Source: Pyropia yezoensis (lineage: Eukaryota; Rhodophyta; Bangiophyceae; Bangiales; Bangiaceae). From it: DNA of 64,000 nucleotides. The notes beneath the pieces are model-generated. The model searched no databases. It saw only the letters and a list, made by a program, of their open reading frames with translations, and was not told the origin of the DNA. The position numbers were made by a program, and so were the translations under genes. Location: positions 6,340,083-6,404,082 of the forward strand of contig CM020619.1 in NCBI GenBank assembly GCA_009829735.1. Direction: 5' to 3'. This document shows positions 50,171-62,274 of this stretch, piece after piece (the first letter of the stretch is position 1; every line of letters starts with the position of its first letter).

Positions 50171-52499
50171 CGGCGCGGCCGCCGGCAGCGCGGGGGGCCA
50201 CGGCGCGGCCGCACGGGGACGGCCGCGCAGGGGCAGCAGGCGGGGGGTGGGGGGGGGAGGAAGGCCGCCGCCGGGGGGGGCACCATCGTTTGGGGGGGGG
50301 GGGCGTGTGGGTCACTGGGGCGGGGGAGAGGGGGTAGCGGTGGAGAAGGACGGAAGCCAAAGGAAAGGGGGATGCGGGAGGGAGTGGTGGGCCGGGGGGG
50401 GGGGGGGGGGAACGGGGGAGACGTGCGGCAGAGACGGGGGGGGAAGCGTCCCGCGGTGCCGCGTTCGTGGTCGGTTCGCGGGGGCGCACGTCTGGTCTGC
50501 AGGGCGGGGTGCGACACACGGGCAACAACCAGAATCCATGCAATTTGACGTGGGGGCCAACGTGAATCTCGCGTGCCCGATGGCCCTCGATGGTTTGGTG
50601 CCTACACACCATGCTACACACGGTACCTACGGCCGCCCACACGCACCAGGCGCCAGCCCCACTAGCCCATCTACGCATCGATTTGCTACCATGGAAAAAC
50701 CCTCCCCGCAGCCCATATGTAGATGTATACCCACACCGTCTTGTGGCGGCGGCTCGTGGAGCGTTTGGGAGGGAAGGGGTGGCGCAGGCGTCAGAGATGT
50801 TCTCTTTCCTTGGGAGGCGGGTGGGGGGTGGGACTGTGGCAGCGGTTGTCGAGCGGCGGGGAGCAGCTACTGGGCTAGCTGCAGTGCTTTCGCCCGCCTT
50901 GGTGCCAGGTGAACGTCGAGGTGGTGAGGGAGCCGTGGGGCAACGGGGAGGAGGGAAAAAAAAAAAAAAAAGGATACAAGCGCACTGCCCGTCCCTACCG
51001 GGTTCTCTGTTCTTGATGTAGGGACCACCTACCACTCGCGGCTCACCGACCTCCGTCAGACCCCTCTTCACCCTCTTGGACGCGCAAAAAAACTTCCCAG
51101 CCGCCCCCCCAGTCGCGGTGTCGACGGCAGTGACACCGGCGTGTTTCCTTTCGTCGTTTCTTGTAGACGGGGAGCGGGGCGGGGGTGTCACGGCGCTTCC
51201 CAGGGAGGTGGCGGGTCGAGGAGAAAACCTCTAGGAAATCTGTCCGGTGCCCTGTAGGGGTCGTAGGGGGGGGGTCCGTCTTCTCCCAAGCTATTCCTAC
51301 TGTACTTGTACTGTACGTATACACTGTACATACTGTATATACGACTCTCGCCACGTTGCATGCGGGCGGCCGACAATGGTCATTGGTCGGCAGCATCCAC
51401 CGCTCGTTCCCGGTGGTGTTGGGCCGGCCGCCCCGCCTGGCCAGCAGCCCCGCTGTGCGATCCCGCCTCCCCCCACTGCCATAGCTGGAGGGGGGGGGGC
51501 CAACGCACGGCGCTCCGCGGTTCCCCCACATCCCCGCCCCCCCCCCCCCCCTCACACGTGTGTCATCAGGCCGCACAGCTCATCTGCCGCCGCCCCCACT
51601 GCGCAGCACAGTGGCGGAGAAATCTGGCTCTCCTGCGTGGGATTCCAAATCTCCTTGGCCGCGCACGCTGGCGTGCCGCCCCCTCCCCCCATCCCCCCCC
51701 CTGGGGGCGCCGTCTCGCAGTGGCCCGCCCGCCGTGTGCGCGTGCTGGCAGACCCCGACGGCGCTGCCGGAGCAGCACTCCTCACCACCGCAGGCCAGCG
51801 CACCGGCAATCGCGGCGCAGCGGGGTCCAGCTGGAGACGGGTGCCCGGGGGGGGGGTGTGCGCGGGTGGTCTCGAGGCGGCTCGGGGGGAGCGGGATGAC
51901 GAGGCGCCCCGTGGGGATTTTCACGCGCGCCTCCCCCCCTCGCGTGTCCCACCCCCCTGGATGGAGCCTTGCGCCGCTGGGGAACGCGCTCCCCACCACC
52001 ACCGTCACCCCCTCCTCCATCTACCTCGATCCAAGATTCCGTAGCACGGCCCCCCCCGCAGTTCCCCTCCCCCCCCGCCCGCTCGTCCGCCCCGCCGCCC
52101 CAGCCTGCGTGCTCGCTGGCCCATCCCCCCGCCCCCCCGCCGCGGCGTTGGGGGGGCGCCCACGCGGCGGCGGCAGCGGGCGCGGCGTCAGTGCCGGTTT
52201 GGCGGCCGTCTTGGCCCGGCCCGCCCGCGGGCCGACGCGGCGCGGTGTGTCGCGGGGGGGCCACGGACGACGCCACACGCCGCCGGCCTCGCGCCCCACC
52301 CGTCACCCGCACTCTTGTGTCGACATCCTCCGCGCTCCGTACGCCCCCAACCCCCCCGCCGCCGGTAGTCGGTGCTTGAATCCGCGTCGGTCCCGCTGCC
52401 CTCCCGCCCCTCGGTCCCTCTTGGTCACCCGTGCCTATCGGCTTCCTCCCCCCACTCTGTTCCCTCTCCCTCGAGCCCGACATCCTTCTGGGCAAGCCA
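50171..52499. other. Stretch without recognised gene
   Basis: This probably includes upstream exons or the promoter of the CHORD-like gene (minus) and the 5' flank of the next gene (plus), but I could not place exons. It contains long G runs near 50398-50410, a 16-base A run at 50956-50971, and an AT-rich patch at 51295-51345 with repeated GTAC-containing motifs (GTACTGTA at 51308-51315). Confidence 0.4.
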
Positions 52500-53062
52500 A
52501 TGGCACCCCTCCTCGCGTCCGCCCCCGCCGCGGCGGCGGCGGCGGCGGCGGCCGCCACGGGCACCACCCCCCCCATCCCGCCCATTGAAGCGGCCGCCAT
52601 CCTCCTCGCCGCCGCCCTCGCCGGTGGCTTTGCGGCCGCCGCCTTTAGCCGCTCCCCCCCATGGACGTGGTGGCCCGTCACCTCCCCGCACCCCCACCAC
52701 CAGCACCACCCCGGCTGGTACACCCGCTACGTGGAGTGGGAGGGGGCCGTCGCGGACCTTGGCGCACGCCGCGTGGACCCGCCCGCCTTTGCCGCCCGCA
52801 CCGCCGCGCTGCTCGCCGCCGAGGCGGCGGGCGTGGGGGGGGGGGGCACCCCCGTGGGCGTCCGCCGGCGGCTCGTGGCCGGCGGGGGGGGGCGGCGGCG
52901 GGCGGAGCGGGCGCTGTTTCTCGCCCGCCTCGGCGGCAAGCTCTCCCGCCCGGCGGTGGTGGCCCGCCTCGACGCCCTTGACGCGGCCTATGCCGCTCGG
53001 GCGGGGGTGTGGGGGCTCCCGGCGCCGCCACCGACGCCCCGGTCACCGCCGCCGCCGGCGGT

Positions 53063-53103
<41 letters not shown>

Positions 53104-53402
53104 GGGAAGGTGGGGAGACAGCGGAAGGGGGGGAGAGAGGGGCGGAGCTGGACGGTGGGGTGGAACGGGAGGCGGGGGGGGCAGAGGCGCGGGCAGAGGC
53201 AGCGGCAGAGGCGGCGGCGGCGTTGACGGCGGTGGTGGTGGAGGGGGGGGGGGAGGAGGCGGCCCCGCTGCGCGCGGCGCCCGACGGGTGGGAGCCGCTC
53301 GTGGCGGCAGACGTGGGAGCGGCCGCGGACGCCGTCGCGGGGGACCGGCGGCACGGGGGGGCGGCGTCCAGCGGCTACGGGTCCACGAGCGTCACGCCAT
53401 GA
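52500..53402 (+). CDS. Hypothetical single-pass membrane protein
   Basis: This 300-codon ORF starts at the ATG 52500-52502; the same frame is open upstream without an earlier ATG. Residues about 30-52 form one strongly hydrophobic helix (IEAAAILLAAALAGGFAAAAF). After it comes a His-rich turn and the most protein-like part, GWYTRYVEWEGAVADLGARR followed by an Ala-rich helical region to about residue 175. The rest is Gly/Glu/Ala-rich and acidic, ending SSGYGSTSVTP. No family is recognised. Strong third-position G/C and a run of helical residues favour real coding, but long open frames are common in this DNA. Confidence 0.45.
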
Positions 53403-54922
53403 TGGGCGGGAAAGGGTGGCCCGCCGAGGGGGCGACAGATCGACGGAGGGGGGAGGGGGGGGGGGGGGCGCGTCCGTCACGACCGCCACGGGGCTTGCAT
53501 GTGCCGGCTGGCCGGGGTGACGCGCAGCCCCGCCGTACGGAGGGTTGTGGTTGATGATGTGGGTTGGCGTTGGTGGCGTGTACGCGCGCGGAGCGATGGT
53601 ACCATGGCGAGCCCCACCCCGGGGAAGGTCCGCACCCGTCGGTCGAGGGAGCGTGGCTACACCCCCGGGTGGGTCCCCCCCCTTTGACCGAGGGAGTGTG
53701 GCGATATTCTGCGCGGGCTGACTCAAGATTCTAACTCGGCCAAGAGGAGCGACCAACGCACCACAACGGAGGTCTTTGTCGCTGTCGCAGCACACCATCT
53801 CCGCACGCCCGGCACCCGTGCGCCCTCTTTCATGGGCTCCATCGCCCCTACCCCGGCTCTTCTCCATTTCAATTCCTCACCTACAGCGTCGCCCAGCGAC
53901 CAGATAGGGGGGGGGCAAAGGGGGCCTTCGCCACCAGCGCCCCCACACCCACACACATCCTGCCAGAACGGCCGTCAGTCACTCTGGCACTGCACAGGGC
54001 CGCGACGGGTGAGGTGACCACGAATCCCCGGGGAGTGGGCGCACCCACCGGGCAAAGGGGGAAAGGGGCGGCCATCACTTGACCCCCTCTCACAGGGAAT
54101 CGGCCTCGTCCACAACGGTGGCAGACGAGGACGCCACACCGCATGCAAAGAGGAGACATCCCTACAGTGGGCCTGGCAGCAGATGGGAGCTGAGCGGGGA
54201 CGCGCCGCGCCGGCCGCATCCACAGACGGGGCGCGGCGCGTCGCGACCGACCGTGGCGGCCACTGTGGGGCGTGGCGGCCACCGTGGGGCTGCCGCCAGC
54301 CTCCGAGCGGGGCGGCGGGCGGGCCACTCCGAATGACTCGTCCCCCTCCACGGGTCGTGGAGCCCTCCTCGACCGCGGCGACCGCGGGGGACCTCTCACA
54401 CGGGCGGGGGATGAGAACAACTAATCCACTGTAGGAAAGGCATGTACAAAAAATCACGACAGTACTGTACCCCCCTACGGCATACAGTACGGTAGTGGTG
54501 CGCCGGCTGGCTGCGGCTGCCTATGGTTCCCGAGTCCCATTTCGAACAGCGGTGGGTGGTGAAATTTCGGAGGCGCACACATTTCCCCTGGATATGAGGC
54601 TCCCAGAGTCGTCGCCCACAGGCCCGAAATTTGGGCCAATCACTGCCGCCAGCGCCTTGCTATCTCCCCCCCCGAGCCACCGCCACTCGCGAGCTCGAGA
54701 GCTTGTGGCTGGCTGATGCGCAACCCCAACCCGCAGCCCGCCATAGCCACCTCGTGGTTGGTGGGGAGGTGTGCGAGGCGCACTTCCGACCGTGTTCGCT
54801 GCTGGTTCTTGGTGTAAAGTCCTTGTCTGCTCCCCCTCACCACCACCGGCTTTCATTCATTCGATCTTGAAAAGAAACCTCGATGCACTCGGTGGCTGCA
54901 GGGGCCTTGCTGACCCCCCTGT

Positions 54923-54946
54923 ACTGTATCCATAAATGGATACAGT
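54923..54946. repeat. 24-bp palindrome
   Basis: ACTGTATCCAT (54923-54933), two A, then the exact reverse complement ATGGATACAGT (54936-54946). GTACTGTATCCAT recurs at 61617-61629 next to another inverted pair. Confidence 0.8.
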
Positions 54947-56193
54947 CTTTCTCCATTGCTGTGACATCCTTTCTTGGGCACGGTGTCTAGTAACCAATGC
55001 AGGTCGACCGACCTCTACGGTGCGATCAACGCATGTGTCAGCATTCGATCATTGTCACCGACCAATCAGAGGGCGGAATCAAGTTACAATCCTTGGGCTT
55101 ACGGTCGCCACAAAGGGTGCCCAACAATGGAGAAAGACTGTACATACGTACTTGCCTGCTGTGATTTGATTGGATTCCCAATGCGTTTTTCCCCCCCCTC
55201 GAGGTCTTTTCCGCCCTTCCATCAGCGGACACTGACGCCTCCCATTGCTGTGCAGCACACTGTGTGCTCTGGCCGCAGGCCCAGTGGGGAGCGCCCCACC
55301 GCTCACCCACCCCTCCGTTGGCCCCCCGCCGTCGTCGCACCGCCCCGCCCCGACGTTCGGGCCTCGCTGAATAGGTGCTCTCGACGGCCGTATTCCGCCG
55401 AAGACGAATGTTTTTCACACCCGCGAGGGGCCCGCTGGCGCGCGCTCGGCGCGTTTCTTTTTTTGGTAGCCCCCACCCCCCCCCCTCCTTTCGCTCCAGG
55501 CGCGCACACCGCTCGCCCCCCCCCTGTCCCTTTCTGTGTGGCAGCATCCCACCCCCAGAGCCGGCCACCAAGACCGCAGCAGCGGGGGGGGGGGGGCTGT
55601 GGGGGCTGCGTTTGGGCGGCTTGGCCCCCACCCACCCACCCCTCGACCACCCTCTCTCCGTTTTGCCACTCGCCCAGACCGTCGAGGTGGGGGGGGGGGG
55701 GCCTGGCGTTTCTGCGCCAGCGCGACCGTATGACAGCACCCCGCGCGCGCCGCGTGGGCGGCGGCGAGACCTTGCCGCCGACGCGCCCCTGGCCGTGCCC
55801 CCCCCCCCACCCCTCGTCCTGCCCGCGCTTCTTCCCCTCCTCACCCACCTCCCCGACCGACCCCACCCCCGCCCCTCTCCCGCTGTGCTGTCGCCGCTTG
55901 ACAAGGCACGCTGCGTGCGCGTGCAGGCGGGGGTCGGGGGGCAGCGTGTGCGCGCACTCGGAGCGGGGTGGCGCTGCCGGTCGGGGCTGTGGCTGGCTGT
56001 GCCCTTGCGGGGTTGGGCGGGGGGGGGCTGGCTGGTGGTTCCGGCGACGCGCAGGGAAGGGGGGGGGGAAGGGGACGGACGCGGTCTCCACGGCCATTTT
56101 TTGTCCGCCAGCGTTTTCCCCACCCTCTCCGCGACCGGGGTCTGCTGCACCCCGCTCCTCCCCCCTCCCCGCTCCTCCTCACGCCCCGGTACT

Positions 56194-56195
<2 letters not shown>

Positions 56196-56258
<63 letters not shown>

Positions 56259-56280
56259 ACCCCCCCCCCCCCCCCCCCCC
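56196..56280. repeat. Long poly-C tract (60 C, TCCA, 21 C)
   Basis: Sixty consecutive C at 56196-56255, then TCCA, then twenty-one C at 56260-56280. The exact length in the genome is uncertain because such runs are poorly sequenced. On single strands it could form i-motif (C strand) or quadruplex (G strand) structures. Confidence 0.9.
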
Positions 56281-57713
56281 GCTCCCACCCGGCTGACCGC
56301 ACCCCGACCCCGCCGAGGAGAGGAGCGAGCGGCCCCGCGCCGCGCCGCGCGCGCCCCGCCGTTGGTGACGGGACGTGAGTGTGGGGGTGTGTGGGGGTGC
56401 TGTGTGCGGGGGTGGGGGTGGTGGGGCGTGTGGGTGCCGCCCCGCGCCGCGTGACGTGCGTGCCGCGCTCGCACGTCGGCATTCGTTGTCGACTTATCCC
56501 TTTTTTTTGCGCTTGCTCTCCGTGTGACTGCCCTATTCCCCGGCGCTGAGGGCGTTGATTCCCCCCTTTCTTGCGCCGCGCCGCTCTTGCCCCTACCCCT
56601 CCCCGCCACCGCCGCCGCCGCCGGCCCCTTTGCCCTCCCTGCCCCCTCCGTGCCGGCTTGGCCTGCACGCCGGGCGCAGGCGCCGCTCGCTCCTTGCTTG
56701 CCGGTTGCTTGCTTGCTGGGTCGCCTCCTCTCTCCGCCGCGTGGGAGAGGGGTGTTCGCGCCTCTCCTGGAGGGGGGGGGGGGTAGGGAGGTGCCCGCCG
56801 TGCGGCGCGGGTTGACCCCGACGCCCGCTGGCTGCACGCGGGTGGCCGCTGGGCTCTCCCCTGTAGCCGCTGCGTTGTTGCGTTTGCCTGGTGTCCCTGC
56901 CGCCGCCGCCTCGCCCGGCCGTTCTCGCTGCTCCCGCACCTGGCCGAGCTCCGCGCTTCGCCAGCTGCCCACTTGTGTGCAATCCCGTACTCCCTCAATC
57001 GCACCCTACTCACCCCTGCCGTACCTCACACCCTGCAACTGCTCCCGCCCCCCCCCCCACCCGCTTCCCCCCCCCCCCCCCCCGCCCTTTCCTCCTCCCC
57101 CCGCTCTCCTCGACCTCGGTGCGCACACGTGTGAGCTGTACCGCCCGCGGATGCGTCGGTGCACACAGGTGACCTTGCCGTTTGCGACGCGGCCGTGTCG
57201 GTACGCCCGCCGGTTTGGCTTGCTCCGACGGCACCACCGCCACCGCCACGTTGAGCCACACCGCGCGGTTCCCCCCCTCCGCAGTCACACCTGATTGGAC
57301 GCGGTCTGCCTGCACGGCCCAACAGCCTTGCCGCTCCGCCTAGTGTGGGTTGGGTTGGCCTTGGTGAGGGGCGGCTCCTGTCGGCCGCGTCGTTGCTGGT
57401 GCAGAGTACCGCCACCACGCGTCGTCGGCAGCACAGGCGAGCGAGGGGGGAGAGAGAGGGAGCGCGAGGAGGGGGCAGTGGAGTTTGCGGCGCAGACGGG
57501 GGGAACCTCCGCTGCTGGGGTGTGGGTTGCTGTACCGGCGCGTCTTGGCGGTGTCTCATTGACACGCTGCGGCGGTGACGGGGCTGTTGCTTGACAGCCA
57601 CACGGGGCTGGGCTGGGCGTGCCCCCTCTTTTGGCGGCTTGGCCGATCGCGGCTGTAGCTGGTGGCGCGGGTGACGCGGGAGCGACTTGGGCGTTGTGGC
57701 GGCCTCTTCGGGC

Positions 57714-59465
57714 ATGGGGAGGAATGATCCGGACGGGTTGTCGGCCGGACAGTCGGGCGGTGGCAGCAGCTATGGTGGGGACGATGATGAGGTCCGTCGG
57801 GGGGGCGGGGAGTTTAGCGAAGGCCGCAGCGGCGGCGACTATACAGACGACTCGGACGGGGACAGCTATGTAGACGGCCCCGACGATGAGGACGATGATG
57901 AGGAAGGGAGCTACGACGATGAGGAGGAGGGCGGCGGCGCTGGTCGGGGCAAGCTGGTGCGGCAAAATTCCTCGTTTGCCCGCCTGTCGGCCGACTCGTG
58001 GCTGACGGTTGTCTCCGAGTATGAGCAAGACGGGCCGAATGAGAACCTGCTCTTCTCCCAGGTGGAGGAGGAGCCCAAGCACGCGGCGGGGGACGGCACG
58101 TCGGACGCGCGTGCGGCGGGCGGCACCGCGGCGGGCCGGTCCGTGCTGGACTGTGTGGTGGACCTGTTGCGGGGAACACGCGCGCAAAAGCGCAAGATGC
58201 TCCGCCGCTATGGAGAGAGGTGGATCTGGCTGGGCGACGACCTCCTATCACTCAACTGGAAGTCAAAGAAGCGGGGAGTGGACATGGGCCGCCTTAACCT
58301 CACAAAGGTGAAGAAGCTCAAGGGCTCGGACCGGGAACTGACCGTCGAGGCCAATGACGGGCGGCGACTGGTGCTGACGCTGGCGACCGCGGAGGACGCC
58401 AAGATGTGGCTGACTGGCCTCTCCTGTCTTGTACCAAAGAAGGCCAAGGTCACTCAGATGGCCAAGGTGCTGAAGGAGCGGGTGAACTACGATCCGTTGA
58501 GGGACTCGTGGCGGGGAAAGCCGGTGGCGGGCCGCAAGCACGTGAACGAGTACATCCTGCTTGGCGGTATCGGCCGGGGGTCGTTTGGCAAGGTCAAGCT
58601 CGCCCTCTCCACCCTGGACAAGCGCTTCTACGCCGTCAAGATTATTGCCAAGAGCAAAAAGACGGCGGGCGTGTCGTCCATGGCCAACCCCGAGGAGCAG
58701 GCGGTGCTTCGCAAGCTGGACCACCCCAACGTTGTCAAGCACCGGGACGTGCTGTACGAACCAGAAGGGGAGCGGTTTGTCGTGGTCGTCGAGTACATGG
58801 CCCGTGGGGTGGTGATGGACTCGTCCAAGCTCGAGGGCGTCAAGCCGCTGTCGGAGGACGGCGTCCGGGAAATCATGCGCGACGTTGTGGCGGGCCTCGA
58901 GTACATGCACACCCAACGGATTGTGCACATGGACATCAAGCCGGACAACCTGCTGCGCTGCGGCGACGGGACGGTCAAACTGTCTGACTTTGGGGAAGCC
59001 CGCATGTACGACGTGACTAGCGGGGACGGCAACAAGTCATCAGCACCAGGAACCCCCGCGTTCATCGCACCCGAACTGTGTATGTCGGACAAGAGCCCAA
59101 AGGCGCCGCCCGAGAGCTACGCCGCTGACGTCTGGTCCCTCGGCGCGTCGCTCTTCTACATGGTCTATGGCCGGGCACCGTTCCTGGCCAGGAGCGTCTT
59201 TGAGATCTACGACTCCATTTGCACCCACAAGCTCAAGTTCCCCGAACAGCCCAAGATCTCGCGAAAGCTGAAGGACCTGATCAAGAAGATGCTGACAAAA
59301 GAGCCGAAGTCCCGCGCCACTCTCGCCGAAGTGGGCAAGCACCCCTGGTTCGGCGAGCGGGTGGTGCAGAAGGAGGAGATGAAGAAGATCCGCATCACCC
59401 CTGCCGACGTGGAGAGCGCGATTGGGCGGGCGGTCTGGACGCTCCCGCCTGATAATGTTGAATGA
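57714..59465 (+). CDS. PH-domain CaMKK/SnRK-activating-like protein kinase
   Basis: This 583-residue Ser/Thr kinase probably acts in an AMPK/SnRK1-type or calcium cascade. The first ~100 residues are acidic and disordered (DDEDDDEEG), followed by KLVRQNSSFARLS, a likely phosphosite. Residues about 150-243 form a PH-like domain (RWIWLGDDLLSLNWKSKK, LVLTLATAEDAKMWLTGL). The kinase domain spans about 278-548: glycine loop LGGIGRGSFGKVKLA, YAVKIIAKSK with the ATP Lys, catalytic loop IVHMDIKPDNLL, SDFGEARM, and GTPAFIAPEL. VVVEYMARGVVMD and SLFYMVYGRAPF point to the CaMKK/Elm1/GRIK group. The catalytic HRD is HMD, so it is a non-RD kinase. I chose ATG 57714-57716, since upstream in-frame codons lack ATG. 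No introns are seen in the coding part. Confidence 0.93.
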   Translation: MGRNDPDGLSAGQSGGGSSYGGDDDEVRRGGGEFSEGRSGGDYTDDSDGDSYVDGPDDEDDDEEGSYDDEEEGGGAGRGKLVRQNSSFARLSADSWLTVVSEYEQDGPNENLLFSQVEEEPKHAAGDGTSDARAAGGTAAGRSVLDCVVDLLRGTRAQKRKMLRRYGERWIWLGDDLLSLNWKSKKRGVDMGRLNLTKVKKLKGSDRELTVEANDGRRLVLTLATAEDAKMWLTGLSCLVPKKAKVTQMAKVLKERVNYDPLRDSWRGKPVAGRKHVNEYILLGGIGRGSFGKVKLALSTLDKRFYAVKIIAKSKKTAGVSSMANPEEQAVLRKLDHPNVVKHRDVLYEPEGERFVVVVEYMARGVVMDSSKLEGVKPLSEDGVREIMRDVVAGLEYMHTQRIVHMDIKPDNLLRCGDGTVKLSDFGEARMYDVTSGDGNKSSAPGTPAFIAPELCMSDKSPKAPPESYAADVWSLGASLFYMVYGRAPFLARSVFEIYDSICTHKLKFPEQPKISRKLKDLIKKMLTKEPKSRATLAEVGKHPWFGERVVQKEEMKKIRITPADVESAIGRAVWTLPPDNVE

Positions 59466-61604
59466 ACGCTCCGCGGTGTGGTCGGCGTTGCCGACCGCCG
59501 TTTATTTCTCTCTTTTTTGCCTGTGCCTCTTCTTTCTCCTGTGCCGCTTGTTTTTTTTTGCGTTTGGCTGGGTACCCCCCCCCCTCATTCCTCGTGTGGT
59601 GCGGTACCTTCAATCTTGCTCCCTCTCCGTGTCCCCCCCCTCTCCCCTCCGTCTGTGCCTTTCAGTCTTGCAGCCCGGTGGGCGGTGCGGCGGGTTGCTC
59701 ATATCACTTTTGTGGGGCCAGCCAGGCGCTCACCCCCACACAACGTCCCTGTGCTTCCGCGCGACAGCGAGCGGCGGCGCGCGTCTGGGTGGCCCCGCCG
59801 TTCCTGTCGCGCATCCGCTCCGGTGCTCTCCCGCCACCGCCACCCGTAGGCACATTTTGAGCCGTGGCTGTCCCAGGCCAGGCGGGAGTGTCTCGACGGC
59901 CATCGTCGAGCCATGGCTACTGTGGCGTGCTATGCCGGCCGCTCCTGGCGGCATTCCCAGCTAGCTGCATCTGTGGGACGACGACGTGTCGAGGAGGTCC
60001 AGCGACGCCAGGCGTAGGGAAGGGGAGGACGGGTACCGCTGCAGCGTTGCACTCGGGAGCCGCAGCAGCAGCCGGCAGGCTCCCCTCGTCCCCTGATGCT
60101 CAAAACCCTTGGGTACCTACGAGACGCGGGGCAGTGCCGGGTTGCGGCTGCAGAGGGGGGGGGGGGGGGGAACTCCTGGCGCTCACCCCCCCCCTCTGCT
60201 GGCAAGGAACCCAGCCCCGCCAGACCTGGAGATTCCATCCGCACGGAGAGACGCACCGCGGCAGAGTGTGTTAATTACTCTACGGGCGTGCGTATGCGCG
60301 TGGACGGGATGGTATGGACGGCGGCGGCCTGGCAGACACGCGGGCGGGTTGCCGATCGTCCCCGCGCGGCAGGGCGCTGATGGCGGCCGCTGTCAGTCGT
60401 GGAAGCGGGAGCGGGCCGAGCATGGCTGGCGTGCACGGCCGTCACCGCCGGGACTGTCGCCGGGCCGGCCAGTTGTGTTTTCCTATCCCCGTCCGCTCCC
60501 CCCCCTCAACCAATCCATCCCAAGTTGAGTCAGTGTGCTCGCCGAGGCTGCTCCCGTCCCCTCACCACGTGCCCCCCTCCAGCCGCCCCCCCAGTCCGCC
60601 TCCCTTACCAGCGAGCCAAGTGGGGGGGGGGGGGGGGGGGGGGGAGGTGGACACGTGATTCTGTGCGCCAAGGGGATGATCTCTTGGCCGAGAGCCCTCG
60701 GGCCGCGCCCCGATCGATGATCCGCGTGCTGCACCACACGCGCGAGCTTTGGGATGTGAGAAAATAATCATATACTACCGACGAGCGAAACACACTTGCG
60801 GCTCATCCATTCAGCCGCCAGCCGATCCAATGTAATCCCACATATGGAGCACAATGGTTGACTGGGGAGCGGTGAAGTTCATCAAGCACGGCGTTGAGGT
60901 CCACAGGTGGACACACGCGCGGCTCGACGTGCCGACCACCACCGAGTCAAGGGGGGGTCCCTGTGGGGGTTCAGGCTGGAGCGGCACTTCCCAGGTGAGC
61001 TGGGGGGGAACATGGACGTTGGCACCCGCCGGCCACGCCCGTGCTGCCCAAAACTGGCCAGCCCCGCCGCGTGAGCAAACGCCGCAGCTGTTGCTGCGCC
61101 GCCGGCGCGTCCCTGGCGTCCGCCCCCGGTCGTCACCGCCACCACTGTCCTACGGATGGGATTGTTCAACGAGTGGGGGGGGAGCAGCAGCGCCAACAGC
61201 TGGACTGGTCCCCGACCTCCGTCCCCCCTCATCGTCGCGTCGTATACTTTGTCGCCTGTTCTTTCCATCTCGTCGAGGACCACCGCTGGCAGCAGTCACG
61301 GCGTGCAAAACCATGTGTTTCCTTTTCTCCCATCCACCGCTTGCGCCACCCCCACCCATCCCAAAGTGCCGTCCCCTCTTATCGCTGGTTATTGGCCTTC
61401 CCCGCCTGTCTTGTATTCCGGCACGGCTGGGGGCCGCTGTTCCCCTCCCGTGGCCTCTCGGCCACGCGCTCGGCCGCTGCCCCCGCGGACCGCGCACCGC
61501 TGCTTCTCTCTCCCGGCGCACCGAGACGGAGCTGCTTTCGTTCCAACGTCCCTTGGATAATCAAACACATTTTGGGCACTAGTGGAATGTTCTCCCCGAA
61601 CCTG

Positions 61605-61624
61605 TACAGTACCACCGTACTGTA
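61605..61624. repeat. Inverted pair TACAGTAC / GTACTGTA
   Basis: TACAGTAC (61605-61612), CACC, then GTACTGTA (61617-61624): an 8-bp perfect stem with a 4-nt loop. The same octamer recurs at 51308, 54462, 54483 and 54921. Confidence 0.8.
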
Positions 61625-62144
61625 TCCATGCGACTGGAACGGAAAGCACTCGCCACGCGCAGCGTCATTCACCCGTCATCCCCCCACCAGTTCAAAACTT
61701 TGTATACCTACCGTCGCCCGCACACACCCCCTGCTCGCACCCCCCCCCCCCCCCACTCCCCCGCTCGCGCCCTGATTGGCCACCGACCGACGAGCGACAG
61801 CCCGCCCCTCGCCTCGCAGTGCGCTCTGCCCCGCCCCCCCCCCCCCCCCCCCCCACCCCCCCCCCTCCCCCACACGCCAGGCGTGTCCGTCCACCCGGGC
61901 GCACCGCACCCCTTTTTCAAACCGGTCCACCCGTGTCCCCGCGACCCCCCCCCCCCTCCACCCCACCCTCCCGCGGGGCCGGCGGCGGCCGGCCGGTCGC
62001 TAGCCCGGCCGCCCGGTCGCTAGCCCAGCCGCCGCGGCCTGCTGGCAGCCCCAACCCGACGGCAGCCCCACCCGACGGCAGCAGACAAGCGCCACACCCC
62101 CCCCCCCCCCCCCACCCCCACCCCCCCCTCGCCGCCGCCGCCCC

Positions 62145-62196
62145 CACCACCACCACCACCACCACCACCACCACCACCACCACCACCATCACCACC
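62145..62196. repeat. (CAC)n microsatellite
   Basis: About seventeen CAC units with one CAT interruption, between C runs, about 80 bp before the assembly gap. Confidence 0.85.
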
Positions 62197-62274
62197 CCCC
62201 CCCCCCCCGGCGCGCACCACCCGCTTGCCTGCCTGCCTGCCCACCTGCCACCCGCCCGCCCACCGCCTGCCCAC

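Larger units (their letters stand above)
53403..57713. other. Long intergenic region upstream of the kinase
   Basis: No domain is recognised. The region holds a GTACTGTA/TACAGTAC pair (54462-54469 and 54483-54490), a near-perfect 24-bp palindrome (54923-54946), a CCAAT-containing patch near 55060, and a 60-base C run followed by 21 more C (56196-56280). A C/T-rich stretch (56500-57300) probably includes the kinase promoter and 5' untranslated region. Confidence 0.45.
59466..62274. other. Intergenic region downstream of the kinase
   Basis: The first ~150 bp are T-rich, as expected for the kinase 3' untranslated region. The rest has no recognised gene. It contains G or C runs (for example 60623-60642), an inverted pair TACAGTAC/GTACTGTA at 61605-61624, long C runs (61831-61867) and a (CAC)n repeat next to the gap. 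Confidence 0.45.

Noticed and set aside
50956..50971. A 16-base A run as the tail of a retroposed gene
   Set aside because: No gene-like sequence lies upstream of it and no target duplication was seen.
49896..51191. A 431-residue minus-strand protein
   Set aside because: Low-complexity frame without domains; the true coding frame in part of this stretch is a different one carrying the CHORD-like module.
57687..57713. An earlier start for the kinase
   Set aside because: The codon at 57687 is TTG; the first in-frame ATG is at 57714.
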